A stretch of DNA of 64,000 nucleotides from Hyphomicrobiales bacterium (GCA_021286855.1 JAJTBO010000002.1:310001-374000); one strand, 5' to 3'; positions 1 to 11,755 are shown, counted from the stretch's first letter. A program made the numbers and translations. The notes: generated from the sequence alone by a model not told the origin.

Positions 1-1614
1 GCGGTCGCCGAACTGCGCCGTCGAAAGGTTCGCGACGCCAAGCCCTTCGCGGTGATGGCGGCGAACCTCGCCTCGCTCGAGGGGCTGGTGCGGGCGAACG
101 TCGAGGAGAGGCGGCTCGTCGCCTCGGCCGCCGCGCCGATCGTGCTGATGGAGATGGTCGAGGGAGCGGTGGCGCCGTCGATCGCGCCGGGACTCGGGCG
201 GCTCGGCGTGATGATCGCGGCGACGCCGCTGCATCATCTGCTGTTCTGGGAAGCGGCGGGGCGGCCGACGGCGAAGGAGAAACTCGAGGCGGCGAACGAC
301 TTCGTCATCGTCGCGACGTCGGCCAATCCCGGCGGCGAACCGCTGGTGATCGACGACGCGGATGCGCGGCGGCGGCTCGTCGGCATCGCCGATCTGATCG
401 TCGGCCACGATCGGCCGATCGTCATCCGCGCCGACGACAGCGTGACGCAGGTGATCGCCGGGAAGCCGGCGTTCATCCGGCGGGCGCGGGGGTATGTTCC
501 CGAACCGATCGATCTCGGGGGGGATGGACCGAGCGTCTTGGCGACCGGCGCGTTCCTCAAGGCGACGGTCTGCGTGACGCGCGGTCGCGAGGCCTTCGTC
601 TCGCAGCACGTCGGCGATCTCGATACGGCGGAGACGATCCGTTTCTACCGCGAGACGGCGGCGCATCTCCTGTCGTTGCTCGACGTCGAGCCGGAACTGG
701 CGGCCTGCGATCTCCATCCCGATTTCTTCTCGTCGCGCTTCGCGGCGGAGAGCGGCGTCGACGTGCTGCCGGTGCAGCATCACGCCGCGCATGTGGCGGC
801 GATCGCGGCGGAGCACGGGATCGCCGGCCCGATCCTCGGCCTCGCGCTCGACGGCGTCGGCCATGGCGACGACGGGTCGGCCTGGGGCGGCGAAGCGATC
901 CGGGTGACGGCCGCGTCGTGGGAGCGGCTCGGCCATCTGCGCGCCCTGGCGCTGCCGGGCGGCGACAAGGCGGCGCGCGAGCCCTGGCGGATGGCGCTTT
1001 CGGCGCTGCATGCGATCGGCGATCCCGAGGCGACGAAGGGGCAGGTGTCCCGCGTCCTCGAGACGGCGAAGATTCCGTTTCCGGCGCGGGCGTTGGTCGA
1101 TCCGGTGGCGGCGCGGATCGCCTCGGGGCGCGAGGCTTCGACCTCGTCGCTCGGACGCCTGTTCGACGCGGCGGCCGGTCTCCTCGGCCTCAGGATGATC
1201 CAGGACCACGAGGGTCAGGCGGCGATGGAGCTCGAGGCGCTGGTCGGCGAGCCGATCCACGACGCCGGGCTCTTCCGCATCGAGGGCGGCGTCCTCGACT
1301 TCCGACCGCTGATCGCCGAACTGGCGCGGCCGGGGCTCGATCCGCGCTTCGGCGCGGAGCTCTTCCACGGCGCGGCGATCGACGGGCTCGTCGCCTGGGC
1401 GGTCGGTCTCGCTCGGCCCGGCGAGGCGATCGCGCTCGGCGGCGGATGTCTGATGAACCGGGTGCTGGCGGAAGGGCTGGTCGAGCGGCTGACGGCGACG
1501 GGCCTGCGTCCGCTCCTCGCTCGGAGCCTGCCGCCCGGCGACGGCGGCCTGTCGCTCGGGCAGGCAGCGCTCGCCCGCGCCCATCTCACGAACAAAGAAA
1601 CCCGTATCCCCTGA
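1..1614 (+). CDS. hypF: Carbamoyltransferase HypF, C-terminal part (5' end outside window)
   Basis: HypF makes the thiocarbamate that HypE dehydrates into the cyanide ligands of the [NiFe] hydrogenase active site. The frame is open from base 1 and there are 537 visible codons, against roughly 750 for a full HypF, so the acylphosphatase and zinc-finger part lies upstream of the window. Visible residues 1 to about 150 are the end of the YrdC-like domain (KPFAVM, TSANPGGEP). From about 160 to the end is the Kae1/TobZ-like carbamoyltransferase domain, with the metal-binding HHAAHVAA (His260, His261, His264) and GGGCLMNRVLAEGL near the C-terminus. hypC follows after 16 bp, so one transcript is likely. 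No defect is visible in the part present. Confidence 0.96.
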   Translation, partial: AVAELRRRKVRDAKPFAVMAANLASLEGLVRANVEERRLVASAAAPIVLMEMVEGAVAPSIAPGLGRLGVMIAATPLHHLLFWEAAGRPTAKEKLEAANDFVIVATSANPGGEPLVIDDADARRRLVGIADLIVGHDRPIVIRADDSVTQVIAGKPAFIRRARGYVPEPIDLGGDGPSVLATGAFLKATVCVTRGREAFVSQHVGDLDTAETIRFYRETAAHLLSLLDVEPELAACDLHPDFFSSRFAAESGVDVLPVQHHAAHVAAIAAEHGIAGPILGLALDGVGHGDDGSAWGGEAIRVTAASWERLGHLRALALPGGDKAAREPWRMALSALHAIGDPEATKGQVSRVLETAKIPFPARALVDPVAARIASGREASTSSLGRLFDAAAGLLGLRMIQDHEGQAAMELEALVGEPIHDAGLFRIEGGVLDFRPLIAELARPGLDPRFGAELFHGAAIDGLVAWAVGLARPGEAIALGGGCLMNRVLAEGLVERLTATGLRPLLARSLPPGDGGLSLGQAALARAHLTNKETRIP

Positions 1615-1630
1615 AGAGGAGACGACCTCG

Positions 1631-1867
1631 ATGTGTCTCGCGATCCCCGCTCTGGTGAGCGAACTTCTGCCCGACGGCATGGCGCGGGTCAGCCTCGACG
1701 GCGTCGCCAAGGAGATCTCGATCGCGATGGTCGAGGACATCGCGGTCGGCGACTACGTCATCGTCCATGTCGGCTATGCGCTCGCCAAGATCGACGCCGA
1801 CGAGGCGGAGAAGACGCTGGCGCTGCTCGCGGAAGCCGCGGCTCTGGCGAAGGGGGCGGCCGAATGA
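1631..1867 (+). CDS. hypC: Hydrogenase maturation chaperone HypC
   Basis: HypC is a small OB-fold chaperone that, with HypD, carries the Fe(CN)2CO unit to the hydrogenase large subunit. The 78-residue protein begins with the invariant MCLAIP; Cys2 is the essential iron-binding residue and becomes N-terminal after Met removal. An AAGAGGAG ribosome binding site lies just upstream. The stop codon overlaps the start of hypD in an ATGA junction, which fits the HypC-HypD complex and suggests translational coupling. HypC and its paralogue HupF/HybG are hard to tell apart; the position between hypF and hypD favours HypC. Confidence 0.96.
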   Translation: MCLAIPALVSELLPDGMARVSLDGVAKEISIAMVEDIAVGDYVIVHVGYALAKIDADEAEKTLALLAEAAALAKGAAE

Positions 1868-3033
1868 AGCACGTCGACGAATATCGCGACGGCAAGCTCG
1901 CCCGCGCGGTCGCCGAGACGATCCGGCGGGAAGCCGATCCGGCGCGCTCCTACGCCTTCATGGAGTTCTGCGGCGGCCACACCCATGCGATCTCGCGCTA
2001 CGGGCTCGAGGACCTGCTGCCTTCGAACGTCCGGATGATCCACGGGCCCGGCTGCCCGGTCTGCGTGCTGCCGATCGGGCGGATCGACGAGGCGATCGAG
2101 CTCGCCAAGAATCCAAAGGTGACGCTCCTCACCTACGCCGATCTGATGCGGGTGCCGGGCTCGAAGGGGACGTCGCTGATCAAGGCCAAGGCGGCGGGCT
2201 CCGACATCCGGATGATCTATTCGACGCTCGACGCGATCCGCATCGCGGAGGAGAACCCGGACCGCGAGGTGGTCTTCTTCGCGATCGGCTTCGAGACGAC
2301 GACGCCGCCCACCGCCATGGCGGTGAAGCTCGCCAAGGCCAAGGGGCTGACCAATTTCACCTGTTTCGTCAATCACGTGCTGACGCCGTCGGCGATCCGG
2401 GCGATCCTCGACGCGCCGGAGATCGACGGGCATTCGCCGGTCGAGATCCAGGGCTTCCTCGGGCCGAGTCACGTCTCGGCGGTGATCGGGCTCGAGCCCT
2501 ACGAGACCTTCGTGAAGGACTACGGCCAGCGCATCGTCGTCTCCGGCTTCGAGCCGCTCGACGTGATGCAGTCGGTGCTGATGCTGGTTCGGCAGCTGAA
2601 CGAAGGCCGCTCGGCGGTCGAGAACCAGTACATTCGCGCCGTCACCCGCGAGGGCAACGTCGCGGCGCAACGGCTGGTCGACGAGGTCTTCGATCTGCGC
2701 GACACGTTCGAGTGGCGGGGTCTCGGCGCGATCCCGAATTCGGCGCTGAAGCTGCGCGACGAATGGGCCGAGTTCGACGCGGAGAAGCGCTTCGCCGTCG
2801 AACGGATCGAGGCTTCCGACAATCCGGCCTGCGAATGCGGGACGATCCTGATCGGCGCGAAGGCGCCGGCCGACTGCAAGTTGTTCGGCACGGTGTGCAC
2901 GCCGGAGACGCCGATGGGCTCGTGCATGGTCTCCTCGGAAGGGGCCTGCGCGGCGCATTGGACCTACGGCCGCTTCCGGGTCAAGGCGAAGGCGGCGGAG
3001 AAGGCCGGAGAGGCCGAAAGGAAGGCATCGTGA
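1864..3033 (+). CDS. hypD: Hydrogenase iron-sulfur maturation protein HypD
   Basis: HypD is the scaffold on which cyanide and CO are attached to iron. The 389-residue protein has the typical length. Conserved features are the FCGGHTHAI motif, the GPGCPVCVLP motif with its thiol pair, the EIQGFLGPSHVSAVIG segment and a C-terminal cysteine group (CECG...DC...VC...SC) that holds the [4Fe-4S] cluster. The ATG start overlaps the hypC stop by 4 bp, and the stop overlaps the GTG of hypE by 4 bp, so hypC-D-E are translationally coupled. Nothing in the sequence suggests loss of function. Confidence 0.97.
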   Translation: MKHVDEYRDGKLARAVAETIRREADPARSYAFMEFCGGHTHAISRYGLEDLLPSNVRMIHGPGCPVCVLPIGRIDEAIELAKNPKVTLLTYADLMRVPGSKGTSLIKAKAAGSDIRMIYSTLDAIRIAEENPDREVVFFAIGFETTTPPTAMAVKLAKAKGLTNFTCFVNHVLTPSAIRAILDAPEIDGHSPVEIQGFLGPSHVSAVIGLEPYETFVKDYGQRIVVSGFEPLDVMQSVLMLVRQLNEGRSAVENQYIRAVTREGNVAAQRLVDEVFDLRDTFEWRGLGAIPNSALKLRDEWAEFDAEKRFAVERIEASDNPACECGTILIGAKAPADCKLFGTVCTPETPMGSCMVSSEGACAAHWTYGRFRVKAKAAEKAGEAERKAS

Positions 3034-4097
3034 GCGACGTTTCGACCCCGCGCCTCAGGCATCGCAAGCTCGATTTGAAGAATGGCCGCGTCGATCTCAG
3101 CCACGGTTCGGGCGGACGCTCGATGGCGCAGCTGATCGGCGAGATCTTCCACGAGGCGTTCGCCAACGAATATCTCGCCCAGGGCAACGATCAGGCGACC
3201 TTCGCCGCGCCGGCGGCGGCCGGCGGGCGGATGGTGATGACGACCGACGGCTACGTCGTCTCGCCGCTGTTCTTTCCCGGCGGCAACATCGGTTCGCTGG
3301 CGGTTCACGGCACGATCAACGACGTCGCAATGGGCGGCGCGCGACCGGTGGCCCTGTCGGCCTCCTTCATCATCGAAGAGGGCTTTCCGCTCGCCGATCT
3401 GAAGAAGATCGCCGACGCGATGGGGCGGGCGGCGCGCGAGGCCGGCGTGCCGATCGTCACCGGCGACACCAAGGTCGTCGAACGCGGCAAGGCCGACGGC
3501 GTCTTCGTCTCGACCGCCGGGATCGGCGTGGTGGCGGAGGGGGTCGACCTCTCCGGCGACCGGGCGCGGCCGGGCGACAAGGTGATCGTTTCCGGCTCGA
3601 TCGGCGATCATGGCGTCGCGATCATGTCGAGCCGCGAGAACCTGACCTTCGAGACGGCGATCCTGTCGGACAGCGCGGCGCTGCACGGCTTGACCTCGGC
3701 GATGATCGAAGCCGGCGCGCCGCATCTGAGGCTGATGCGCGATCCGACCCGCGGCGGGCTCGCCGCGACACTGAACGAAGTGGCGCAGCAATCGAAGGTC
3801 GGCATCCGGCTGGAGGAGGACGCGATCCCGGTGAAGCCGGAGGTGCACGCGGCCTGCGAATTCCTCGGGCTCGATCCGTTGAACGTCGCCAACGAGGGCA
3901 AGCTGATCGCAATCGTCGCGGCGGAGGGGGCCGACGCCGTGCTCGCGGCGATGAAGGCGCATCCGCTCGGGGTCGACGCGGCGATCATCGGCGAGGTGAT
4001 CGCGGACGATCAGTTCTTCGTGCAGATGACGACCTCCTTCGGCGGCGGCCGCATCGTCGACTGGTTGGCGGGCGAACAGCTGCCGCGGATCTGCTGA
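3030..4097 (+). CDS. hypE: Carbamoyl dehydratase HypE
   Basis: HypE uses ATP to dehydrate the thiocarboxamide on its own C-terminal cysteine to thiocyanate, then passes cyanide to the HypC-HypD complex. The protein of about 355 residues starts at a GTG that overlaps the hypD stop. It has the PurM-like nucleotide-binding SHGSGGRSM near residue 27, the NDVAMGGARP segment, the DPTRGGLAATLNE segment, and the obligatory C-terminal PRIC with its carrier cysteine as the last residue. An intact PRIC end is strong evidence that the gene is functional. It closes the hypFCDE run; the regulators begin 42 bp later. Confidence 0.97.
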   Translation: MSDVSTPRLRHRKLDLKNGRVDLSHGSGGRSMAQLIGEIFHEAFANEYLAQGNDQATFAAPAAAGGRMVMTTDGYVVSPLFFPGGNIGSLAVHGTINDVAMGGARPVALSASFIIEEGFPLADLKKIADAMGRAAREAGVPIVTGDTKVVERGKADGVFVSTAGIGVVAEGVDLSGDRARPGDKVIVSGSIGDHGVAIMSSRENLTFETAILSDSAALHGLTSAMIEAGAPHLRLMRDPTRGGLAATLNEVAQQSKVGIRLEEDAIPVKPEVHAACEFLGLDPLNVANEGKLIAIVAAEGADAVLAAMKAHPLGVDAAIIGEVIADDQFFVQMTTSFGGGRIVDWLAGEQLPRIC

Positions 4098-4139
4098 AGA
4101 GCGGGAGAAGACGATCGTGAGCGATCGGGGAGAGAATTG

Positions 4140-5580
<1,441 letters not shown>

Positions 5581-5600
<20 letters not shown>

Positions 5601-6966
5601 CCTCAGGGCGCGCCCGGCCAATCTGATGGCGCACGTGCTCGATCAGGGCGAACCGACGCTCGACGGCGCCGGCGAGGAGATGTGGATCGACGTCATCGCG
5701 AAGATGGACGCGGTCTATTCCGATCTCCTGCGCTACGAGGCGGATCTCGAGGCGAAGAACGCCGAACTCGAAGCGGCGGAGGGCTTCATCTCCTCGGTGA
5801 TCGCCTCGGTCTCCGACATTCTCGTGGTGGTCGACGAGCAGGGGACGGTGGTGCAGGCCAATCCGGCCTTTCTCAGGGTCATTCTCGAGCCGGCGAACCA
5901 AGTCATCGGCCGGCGGCTGTGCGATCTCGTCGTCGAGGGCGATCGGGCGCGGGCGCGCAATGCACTGATCAGCGGCGTCGAAGGCGAAGTGCGGGAGCTC
6001 GAGCTGCGCTTCCTCGGTCCCGAGGGCGCGTCGGATCTGATGGCGATCAACGTCTCGGCGCGGTTCGACCACAATGCGCATCGGGTCGGCGCGGTCCTGA
6101 CCGGGCGGCCGATCGGCGAATTGCGGCGCGCCTACGAAGCGCTGCACAAGGCGCATCTCGAGCTGCAACAGGCGCAGAAGAAGCTGATCGAACAGGAGAA
6201 GATGGCGAGCCTCGGCCGTCTCGTCGCCGGCGTCGCGCACGAGCTGAACAATCCGATCAGCTTCGTCTACGGCAACATCCACACGCTGGAGCGCTATCGC
6301 AAGAGCCTGGAGCGTTACGTCCGCTCGCTCGAGGACGAGGCGCCGGCGAACGCCGTGCAACGCCTGAAGCGAGAGAGCCGGATCGATGCGATCCTCGCCG
6401 ATCTCGAGCCTCTGATCGACGGCACGCTCGAAGGCGCGATGCGGATCTCGGAAATCGTCAAGAACCTGCGCCGGCTCTCCTTCGCCCGGTCCAACGATCG
6501 CGGCAGCGTCGACCTCGCCAAGCTGATCGGCACGGCGGCGCATTGGGCGATGCGGGCGAAGAACGGCCGGGCCAAGCTCGAGACCGATCTCGAGGCCGGC
6601 CTCACCGTCGAGGGCGAGGAGGGCAAGATCCATCAGGTTCTGGTCAATCTGGTCGACAACGCGCTCGACGCGGTCAAGGACGTGGCCGACGCCACCGTGT
6701 CGATCTCGATGCGGGCGCAGGGCGAGGACGTGGTGGTCGAGGTCGCCGACAACGGCGCAGGTCTCTCAGATCAGGTCGCCGACAAGATCTTCGAGCCGTT
6801 CTTCACCACCAAGGTGGTCGGCGAGGGCACGGGGCTCGGCCTGTGGATCTCCTACGCCATCGCGCGCGAGCACGGCGGATCGCTCACCGCTCACAACGGA
6901 CCGACGCGCGGCGCGGTGTTCCAACTGCGGCTGCCGCGGCATCACGGGCGCAAGAGCGGCGGTTGA
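5581..6966 (+). CDS. hupT: PAS-domain sensor histidine kinase of the hydrogen-sensing system (HupT/HoxJ)
   Basis: Cytoplasmic histidine kinase of 461 residues with no membrane segment. Residues 55-90 look like a coiled coil leading into a PAS domain (about 75-185), then a second coiled coil (HLELQQAQKKLIEQEKMAS). The H-box GVAHELNNP contains the phosphoacceptor His220, followed by the N box (NLVDNALDA), the G1 box (DNGAGL) and the G2 box (GEGTGLGLW). In characterised relatives the kinase is inhibited by a regulatory hydrogenase (HupUV/HoxBC) when hydrogen is present. Genes for that sensor are not in the window and would be expected further upstream. The start lies 20 bp inside the regulator gene, so the pair is coupled. 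Confidence 0.88.
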
Positions 6967-7096
6967 GGGAGGGCGAGACCCATCGCCAGATGCGGGGCGC
7001 GTCGTCTCCGCAATTCTCCGCTTGACGGCGACGTCTCCTTGACGACCGTATCACAGGCTGCGACGGCCTCGCGGCGCGGGGATGCGGGGGGACGCC

Positions 7097-8707
7097 ATGT
7101 ACGATGCGATCGTGATCGGAGCGGGACACAACGGGCTCGTCGCAGCGGCCTATCTGGCGGCGGCGGGGCGCAGGGTCCTGGTGCTCGAGCGACGCGAGGT
7201 GGTCGGCGGTTGCGCCGTCACCGAGGAGTTCCATCCCGGTTTCCGCAATTCGGTCGCCGCCTATACGGTGTCGCTGCTCCATCCGAAAGTGATCCGCGAT
7301 CTCGATCTCGGAGCCCATGGGCTCGAGGTGGTCGAGCGGCGGATGTCGAACTTCCTGCCGCTGCCGGACGGGCGGTCGCTGGAGGTCGGACCCGGGCGGA
7401 CGCGAGACTCGGTGGCGCAGTTCTCGCGCCGCGACGCCGACCGGCTCGACGCCTATGGCGATCGGCTGGAGCGGATGGCGGCGGTGCTGCGCGACGTGGT
7501 GCTGGAGACGCCGCCGAACGTCACCACCGGGCGAGGCCTCGTCGAGACGCTCGGCCAGCTCCTGTCGGCGGGGCGGCTCGCCAATCGGTTCCGCCGGCTC
7601 GGGCTCGACGGGCAGCGCGATCTCCTGGAGATCTTCACCCGTTCGGCCGGCGACTTTCTCGACCAGTGGTTCGAGAGCGACCCGATCAAGGCGATCTACG
7701 GCTTCGACGGCATCGTCGGCAACTACGCCTCGCCTTACGCGGCCGGGTCGGCCTATGTGCTGCTGCATCACTGTTTCGGCGAGGTGAACGGCAAGCGCGG
7801 CGTCTGGGGCCATGCGCTCGGCGGCATGGGCGCGATCACGCAGGCCATGGCGGCCTCGGCGAAGGCGCGCGGCGTCGAGATCCGCACGGGGTGCGGCGTC
7901 GCCGAGATCCTGGTCGAGAAGGGCCGGGCGATCGGCGTCCGGACGGAAGCGGGGGAAACCATCCGCGCGGCCCGTGTCGTCTCCAATCTGCATCCCAAAC
8001 TCACCTTCGAGAAGCTCCTCGATCCGGCGACCCTGCCCGAGGACTTCCGCGATCGCATCGCCTCCTGGCGGTCGGGGTCGGGGACGTTCCGGATGAACGT
8101 GGCGCTCTCGGAGTTGCCGTCGTTCGCCTGCCGACCGGGGCGCGAGGCGGCCGACCATCACACCGCCGGCATCGTGATCGCGCCGTCGCTTCGCTACATG
8201 GAGGACGCCTGGCTCGACGCGCGGCGCGACGGCTGGTCGAAGGCGCCGGTCGTCGAGATGTTGATCCCCTCGACGCTCGATCCCTCGCTCGCGCCGAAGG
8301 GCGCGCATGTGGCGAGCCTGTTCTGTCAGCACGTCGCGCCGACGCTTCCCGACGGGCGGTCCTGGGACGAGGCCCGCGAGGAGGTCGCCGATCTGATGAT
8401 CGCCACGGTGGACGCGCAGGCGCCGGGCTTCGCGGCGTCGGTGGTCGGGCGGCAGATCCATTCGCCGCTCGATCTCGAACGCAAGTTCGGGCTCGTCGGC
8501 GGCGACATCTTCCACGGCTGCCTGTCGCTCGATCAGATGTTCTCGGCGCGGCCGGCGCTCGGCCAGGCCGACTATCGCGCGCCGATCGCCGGCCTCTACA
8601 TGTGCGGCTCGGGAACCCATCCCGGCGGCGGCGTCACCGGCGCGCCGGGGCACAACGCGGCGCGTGAAATTTTGGCCGAGAGGCGAGGTCTCGTGGCGGC
8701 GCGGTGA
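7097..8707 (+). CDS. FAD-dependent oxidoreductase of the phytoene desaturase / PYROXD2-like family
   Basis: Flavoprotein of 536 residues. An N-terminal Rossmann dinucleotide site IVIGAGHNGLVAA starts at about residue 5, is followed by the second FAD contact VLVLERREVVGGCA, and the C-terminal FAD segment is CGSGTHPGGGVTGAPGHNAA. This is the bacterial phytoene-desaturase-like group related to PYROXD2, whose members are mostly uncharacterised; a carotenoid role is not implied because no crt genes are nearby. The start is ATG 7097, preceded by GGGGGGA; an in-frame ATG at 7082 would add five residues and has a poorer site. It stands alone between the hydrogenase regulators and the ABC importer. 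Confidence 0.82.
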   Translation: MYDAIVIGAGHNGLVAAAYLAAAGRRVLVLERREVVGGCAVTEEFHPGFRNSVAAYTVSLLHPKVIRDLDLGAHGLEVVERRMSNFLPLPDGRSLEVGPGRTRDSVAQFSRRDADRLDAYGDRLERMAAVLRDVVLETPPNVTTGRGLVETLGQLLSAGRLANRFRRLGLDGQRDLLEIFTRSAGDFLDQWFESDPIKAIYGFDGIVGNYASPYAAGSAYVLLHHCFGEVNGKRGVWGHALGGMGAITQAMAASAKARGVEIRTGCGVAEILVEKGRAIGVRTEAGETIRAARVVSNLHPKLTFEKLLDPATLPEDFRDRIASWRSGSGTFRMNVALSELPSFACRPGREAADHHTAGIVIAPSLRYMEDAWLDARRDGWSKAPVVEMLIPSTLDPSLAPKGAHVASLFCQHVAPTLPDGRSWDEAREEVADLMIATVDAQAPGFAASVVGRQIHSPLDLERKFGLVGGDIFHGCLSLDQMFSARPALGQADYRAPIAGLYMCGSGTHPGGGVTGAPGHNAAREILAERRGLVAAR

Positions 8708-8865
8708 CGCGACAGTGGGCGGCGGGTGCAAAAAACTTCCGCGAAGTCGCGTCGCCGTCGCTGCTTTTTTCCGGTTCCCTCCGGCGATTTCGGCGTTAAC
8801 ATGCCCGCCACGAGCCCGGCGCGCGGCCGGGATCTCGAAGCCTTTCGCCACATGAGGCAGATCCG

Positions 8866-9723
8866 ATGGTTTCCAAGTCCAAGACTTCGCGCGGCGTCGC
8901 CCTCGCCGCCTTCGCCGCCCTCGCGTTTTCGGCGGGCGCCGCCGTCGCCGCCGACAAGATCGGCAACTGCGAGATGACCGGCAAGAAGGGCGAGTTCTCG
9001 ATCACCCCGGCGATCGCCGGCCAGCTCACCTACGAGACCAACCTGCCCGCGCCGGGCTGGAACAACGGCGACACGCCGGAGACGATCAAGGACGGCTACG
9101 AGTATTGCCTCGCCGCCAACATCGCCTACCGCCTCGGCCTCGACAAGGTCGTCGTCAAGAACGTCGACTTCGACGCTCTGGTCGCCGGCAACACCAAGGA
9201 CTTCGACATCGCGCTGTCGCAGATCTCGATCACCGACAAGCGCAAGGAGGTCGTGACCTTCTCCGCGCCCTATTTCGACAGCGACGTCGGCGTTCTCGCC
9301 AAGAAGGGCAAGAAGGTCGCTTCCGGCGACATGAAGGGCCTGCGGATCGGCGTTCAGGCCGGCACCACCGGCCTCGACTTCGTCAAGGACACGCTGAAGC
9401 CGAAGACCGACGCCAAGGTGTTCCCGGACACGCCGGCGATGTTCACCGCGCTGATGGCCAATCAGATCGACGTGGCGATGACCGACACGGCGATCGTGCT
9501 CGGGCAGGCGGCGGAATCGAAGGGCAAGATGATCGTGGTCGGTCAGTATTCGACCGGCGAGCAGTATGGCGCGCTGTTCCCGAAGAACTCGGCCAACGCC
9601 GCGACGATCGACAAGGTGCTGCAGGCGTTGATCGCCGACGGCACGACGAAGAAGCTCTCGGCCAAGTATCTCGCCGCCTCCTGGGGCGCCGATCCGGCCA
9701 AGATCCCCTACTTCAAGCCCTGA
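8866..9723 (+). CDS. Polar amino acid ABC transporter, periplasmic binding protein
   Basis: Solute-binding protein of the SBP_bac_3 family, 285 residues. A signal peptide with basic start, alanine-rich core and AAVAA cleavage region covers about residues 1-29, so the mature protein is periplasmic. Family features are the paired lobes with LVAGNTKDFDIALSQISITD around 108-128, then SAPYFDSDVGVL and a GIQ-type segment (RIGVQAGTTGLDF) that binds the ligand alpha-carboxylate. It is the first gene of an import cassette with the permease at 9841 and the ATPase at 11009. The exact amino acid carried cannot be read from the sequence. Confidence 0.9.
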   Translation: MVSKSKTSRGVALAAFAALAFSAGAAVAADKIGNCEMTGKKGEFSITPAIAGQLTYETNLPAPGWNNGDTPETIKDGYEYCLAANIAYRLGLDKVVVKNVDFDALVAGNTKDFDIALSQISITDKRKEVVTFSAPYFDSDVGVLAKKGKKVASGDMKGLRIGVQAGTTGLDFVKDTLKPKTDAKVFPDTPAMFTALMANQIDVAMTDTAIVLGQAAESKGKMIVVGQYSTGEQYGALFPKNSANAATIDKVLQALIADGTTKKLSAKYLAASWGADPAKIPYFKP

Positions 9724-9840
9724 TCGGGCCGGCGCGGCGGGGGCGACCTCGCCGCGCTTCCGCTTGCCGCCCCGACGAGGGCGGATCGTCGCCTCCGTCG
9801 CGCGGGGGCGGCCCCTCGGCTGCGAACGAACGAGACGCCC

Positions 9841-10986
9841 ATGGACGAGCCCGCCGCGACCGCCGCGCCGGAACCCACCCCGCCGCCGCGAATTCGGGCG
9901 CCGCGCGCCATTCGAAAATGGACGCCGGCGCCTCCGAAATCGGCGAAGGGCGTCGCCCTCGGCGCGATCGCGGCGGTCGTCGCCCTGATCGGGCTCGGGC
10001 TCTTCTCGGTCTCAGCCGTGCGCGAGGGCCTCGCATCGGTCGGTTTCGAGGACGCCTCGACCGACATCGCGCTCTACGGGCTGGTCGCCTTGCTGTTGGC
10101 GCTGTTCGTGCCGGCGCTGAAGGGGCTGTCCGGGGCCTCGAAGGCCGACCGGCTCGTCGCCGTCGACCTCGCCGAGGCGCGGGCGGAGACGGCCGCGGCG
10201 CGCGAGATCTCGCGGGTGGCGATCGGCTACGCGGCGGCGGCGGCGATCGTCTTCCTGTTCGGCCTGTTCCTGGTCGCCAACGAAGTGGCGGTCGGCAAGA
10301 CCTTCTTCGATCTCGCGCTGATCGTCGAGACGTTTCATCTGGTCGGCAGCGCCTTCTGGGTCAACGTCGAGATCTTCATGGTCGCCGAGGCCCTGGTGCT
10401 GGTCTGGGGGCTGCTGATCGCGGTGGCGCGGCTGGCGCCGGGCAAGGCGGGCGCGCCGGTGCGTCTGATCGCCACGGCCTATGTCGATCTCTTCCGCGGC
10501 CTGCCGGCGATCATCGCGATCTATCTGGTCGGTTTCGGCCTGCCGCTGACCGATCTGCCGATCCTGCGCGACATGACGCCGACGATGTTCGCGATCCTGG
10601 CGCTGACCTTGACCTACGGGGCCTATGTCTCGGAGGTCTATCGCTCGGGCATCGAGAGCGTCCACTGGTCGCAGACCGCGGCGGCGCGCTCGCTCGGCTT
10701 CTCGCACATGCAGACGCTGCGCTTCGTCGTCGTGCCGCAGGCGGTCCGGCGGATCATTCCGCCACTCCTCAACGACTTCATCAGCCTGCAGAAGGACACG
10801 GCGCTGGTCAGCGTGATCGGCACGGTCGACGCCTTCAATCAGGCCAAGATCATCGCCTCGAACCACTTCAATCTGTCGTCGGTGACGACGGTGGCGGTGC
10901 TGTTCGTGCTCATCACCATTCCGCAGGCCCGTCTCGTCGACAAGCTCATCGAGCGCGACCAGAAGCGCATGCGCGCCGGCGGCTGA
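9841..10986 (+). CDS. Polar amino acid ABC transporter, permease
   Basis: Inner-membrane permease of the His/Glu/Gln/Arg/opine family, 381 residues. Family members are commonly 220-280 residues; the extra length is an N-terminal extension of about 170 residues with a proline-rich cytoplasmic start (residues 1-35) and additional membrane segments near 40-58, 78-92 and 120-140. The conserved permease domain begins at about 195. It contains the EAA-type coupling loop SAARSLGF-like [18 protein letters not shown] near 280-300, which contacts the ATPase, and ends with [11 protein letters not shown]. It lies between the binding protein and the ATPase, so the importer may work with this one permease as a homodimer. 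The extension has no function I can assign. Confidence 0.88.
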   Translation: MDEPAATAAPEPTPPPRIRAPRAIRKWTPAPPKSAKGVALGAIAAVVALIGLGLFSVSAVREGLASVGFEDASTDIALYGLVALLLALFVPALKGLSGASKADRLVAVDLAEARAETAAAREISRVAIGYAAAAAIVFLFGLFLVANEVAVGKTFFDLALIVETFHLVGSAFWVNVEIFMVAEALVLVWGLLIAVARLAPGKAGAPVRLIATAYVDLFRGLPAIIAIYLVGFGLPLTDLPILRDMTPTMFAILALTLTYGAYVSEVYRSGIESVHWSQTAAARSLGFSHMQTLRFVVVPQAVRRIIPPLLNDFISLQKDTALVSVIGTVDAFNQAKIIASNHFNLSSVTTVAVLFVLITIPQARLVDKLIERDQKRMRAGG

Positions 10987-11008
10987 TCGGATTTCGGGGA
11001 GTAACACC

Positions 11009-11755
11009 ATGGCGCTCGTCGAAATCCGCGACGTCCGCAAGTCCTACGGCGGGGTGGTTCCCGTCCTGAACGGGGTCGACCTCGACGTCGAGGAACATCA
11101 GGTGGTCTGCCTGATCGGTCCGTCGGGCTGCGGCAAGTCCACGCTGCTCCGGTGCATCAACGGGCTCGAGACGATCGATTCCGGCGAGATCCGGCTGCAC
11201 GGCGACCGGGTCTCCGGTCCGGGCGTCGACGTCGACGCGCTGCGCCGCGACGTCGGCATCGTCTTCCAGTCGTTCAACCTGTTTCCGCACATGAGCGTCG
11301 TCGACAACGTCACCGCCGCGCCGATCAAGGTGCTCGGCCAGGGGCGGGGGGAGGCGAAGGAACGGGCGATGGAGCTGCTCGCCCGCATTCGCCTCGACCA
11401 CAAGGCCACCGAGTTTCCCGATCGGCTCTCCGGCGGCCAGCAGCAGCGCGTGGCGATCGTCCGGGCGCTGGCGATGGATCCGATCGTGCTGCTGCTCGAC
11501 GAGATCACTTCGGCGCTCGATCCGGAACTGGTCTCCGAAGTGCTCGACATCGTCCGCGACCTGCGCGACGAGGGCATGACAATGGTGCTCGCGACCCACG
11601 AGATGGGCTTCGCCCGCGAGGTCTCTTCCAAGGTCTGCTTCCTCTACGGCGGCGTCGTCCACGAGGAGGGGCCGCCGGAGCAGATCTTCTCCGATCCGAA
11701 GGACGAGCGCACCCGCGCCTTCCTGCAACGGATCATCGAGGCGGGGCGGCTGTGA
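11009..11755 (+). CDS. Polar amino acid ABC transporter, ATP-binding protein (GlnQ type)
   Basis: ATPase of 248 residues that drives amino acid import with the permease at 9841. Walker A is GPSGCGKST near residues 37-45, the Q-loop is [11 protein letters not shown], the signature is [11 protein letters not shown], Walker B is [14 protein letters not shown] and the switch histidine is in LATHEMGFA. The motif spacing is that of the GlnQ/HisP group. GGGGAG lies before the ATG. The last codons overlap the GTG of the class II aldolase gene by 4 bp, tying the importer to that enzyme. Confidence 0.93.
   Translation: MALVEIRDVRKSYGGVVPVLNGVDLDVEEHQVVCLIGPSGCGKSTLLRCINGLETIDSGEIRLHGDRVSGPGVDVDALRRDVGIVFQSFNLFPHMSVVDNVTAAPIKVLGQGRGEAKERAMELLARIRLDHKATEFPDRLSGGQQQRVAIVRALAMDPIVLLLDEITSALDPELVSEVLDIVRDLRDEGMTMVLATHEMGFAREVSSKVCFLYGGVVHEEGPPEQIFSDPKDERTRAFLQRIIEAGRL

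Noticed and set aside
7097-8707. Reading the flavoprotein as a carotenoid phytoene desaturase (crtI)
   Set aside because: The motif set is that of the PYROXD2-like group, and there is no crtB or other carotenoid gene around it.
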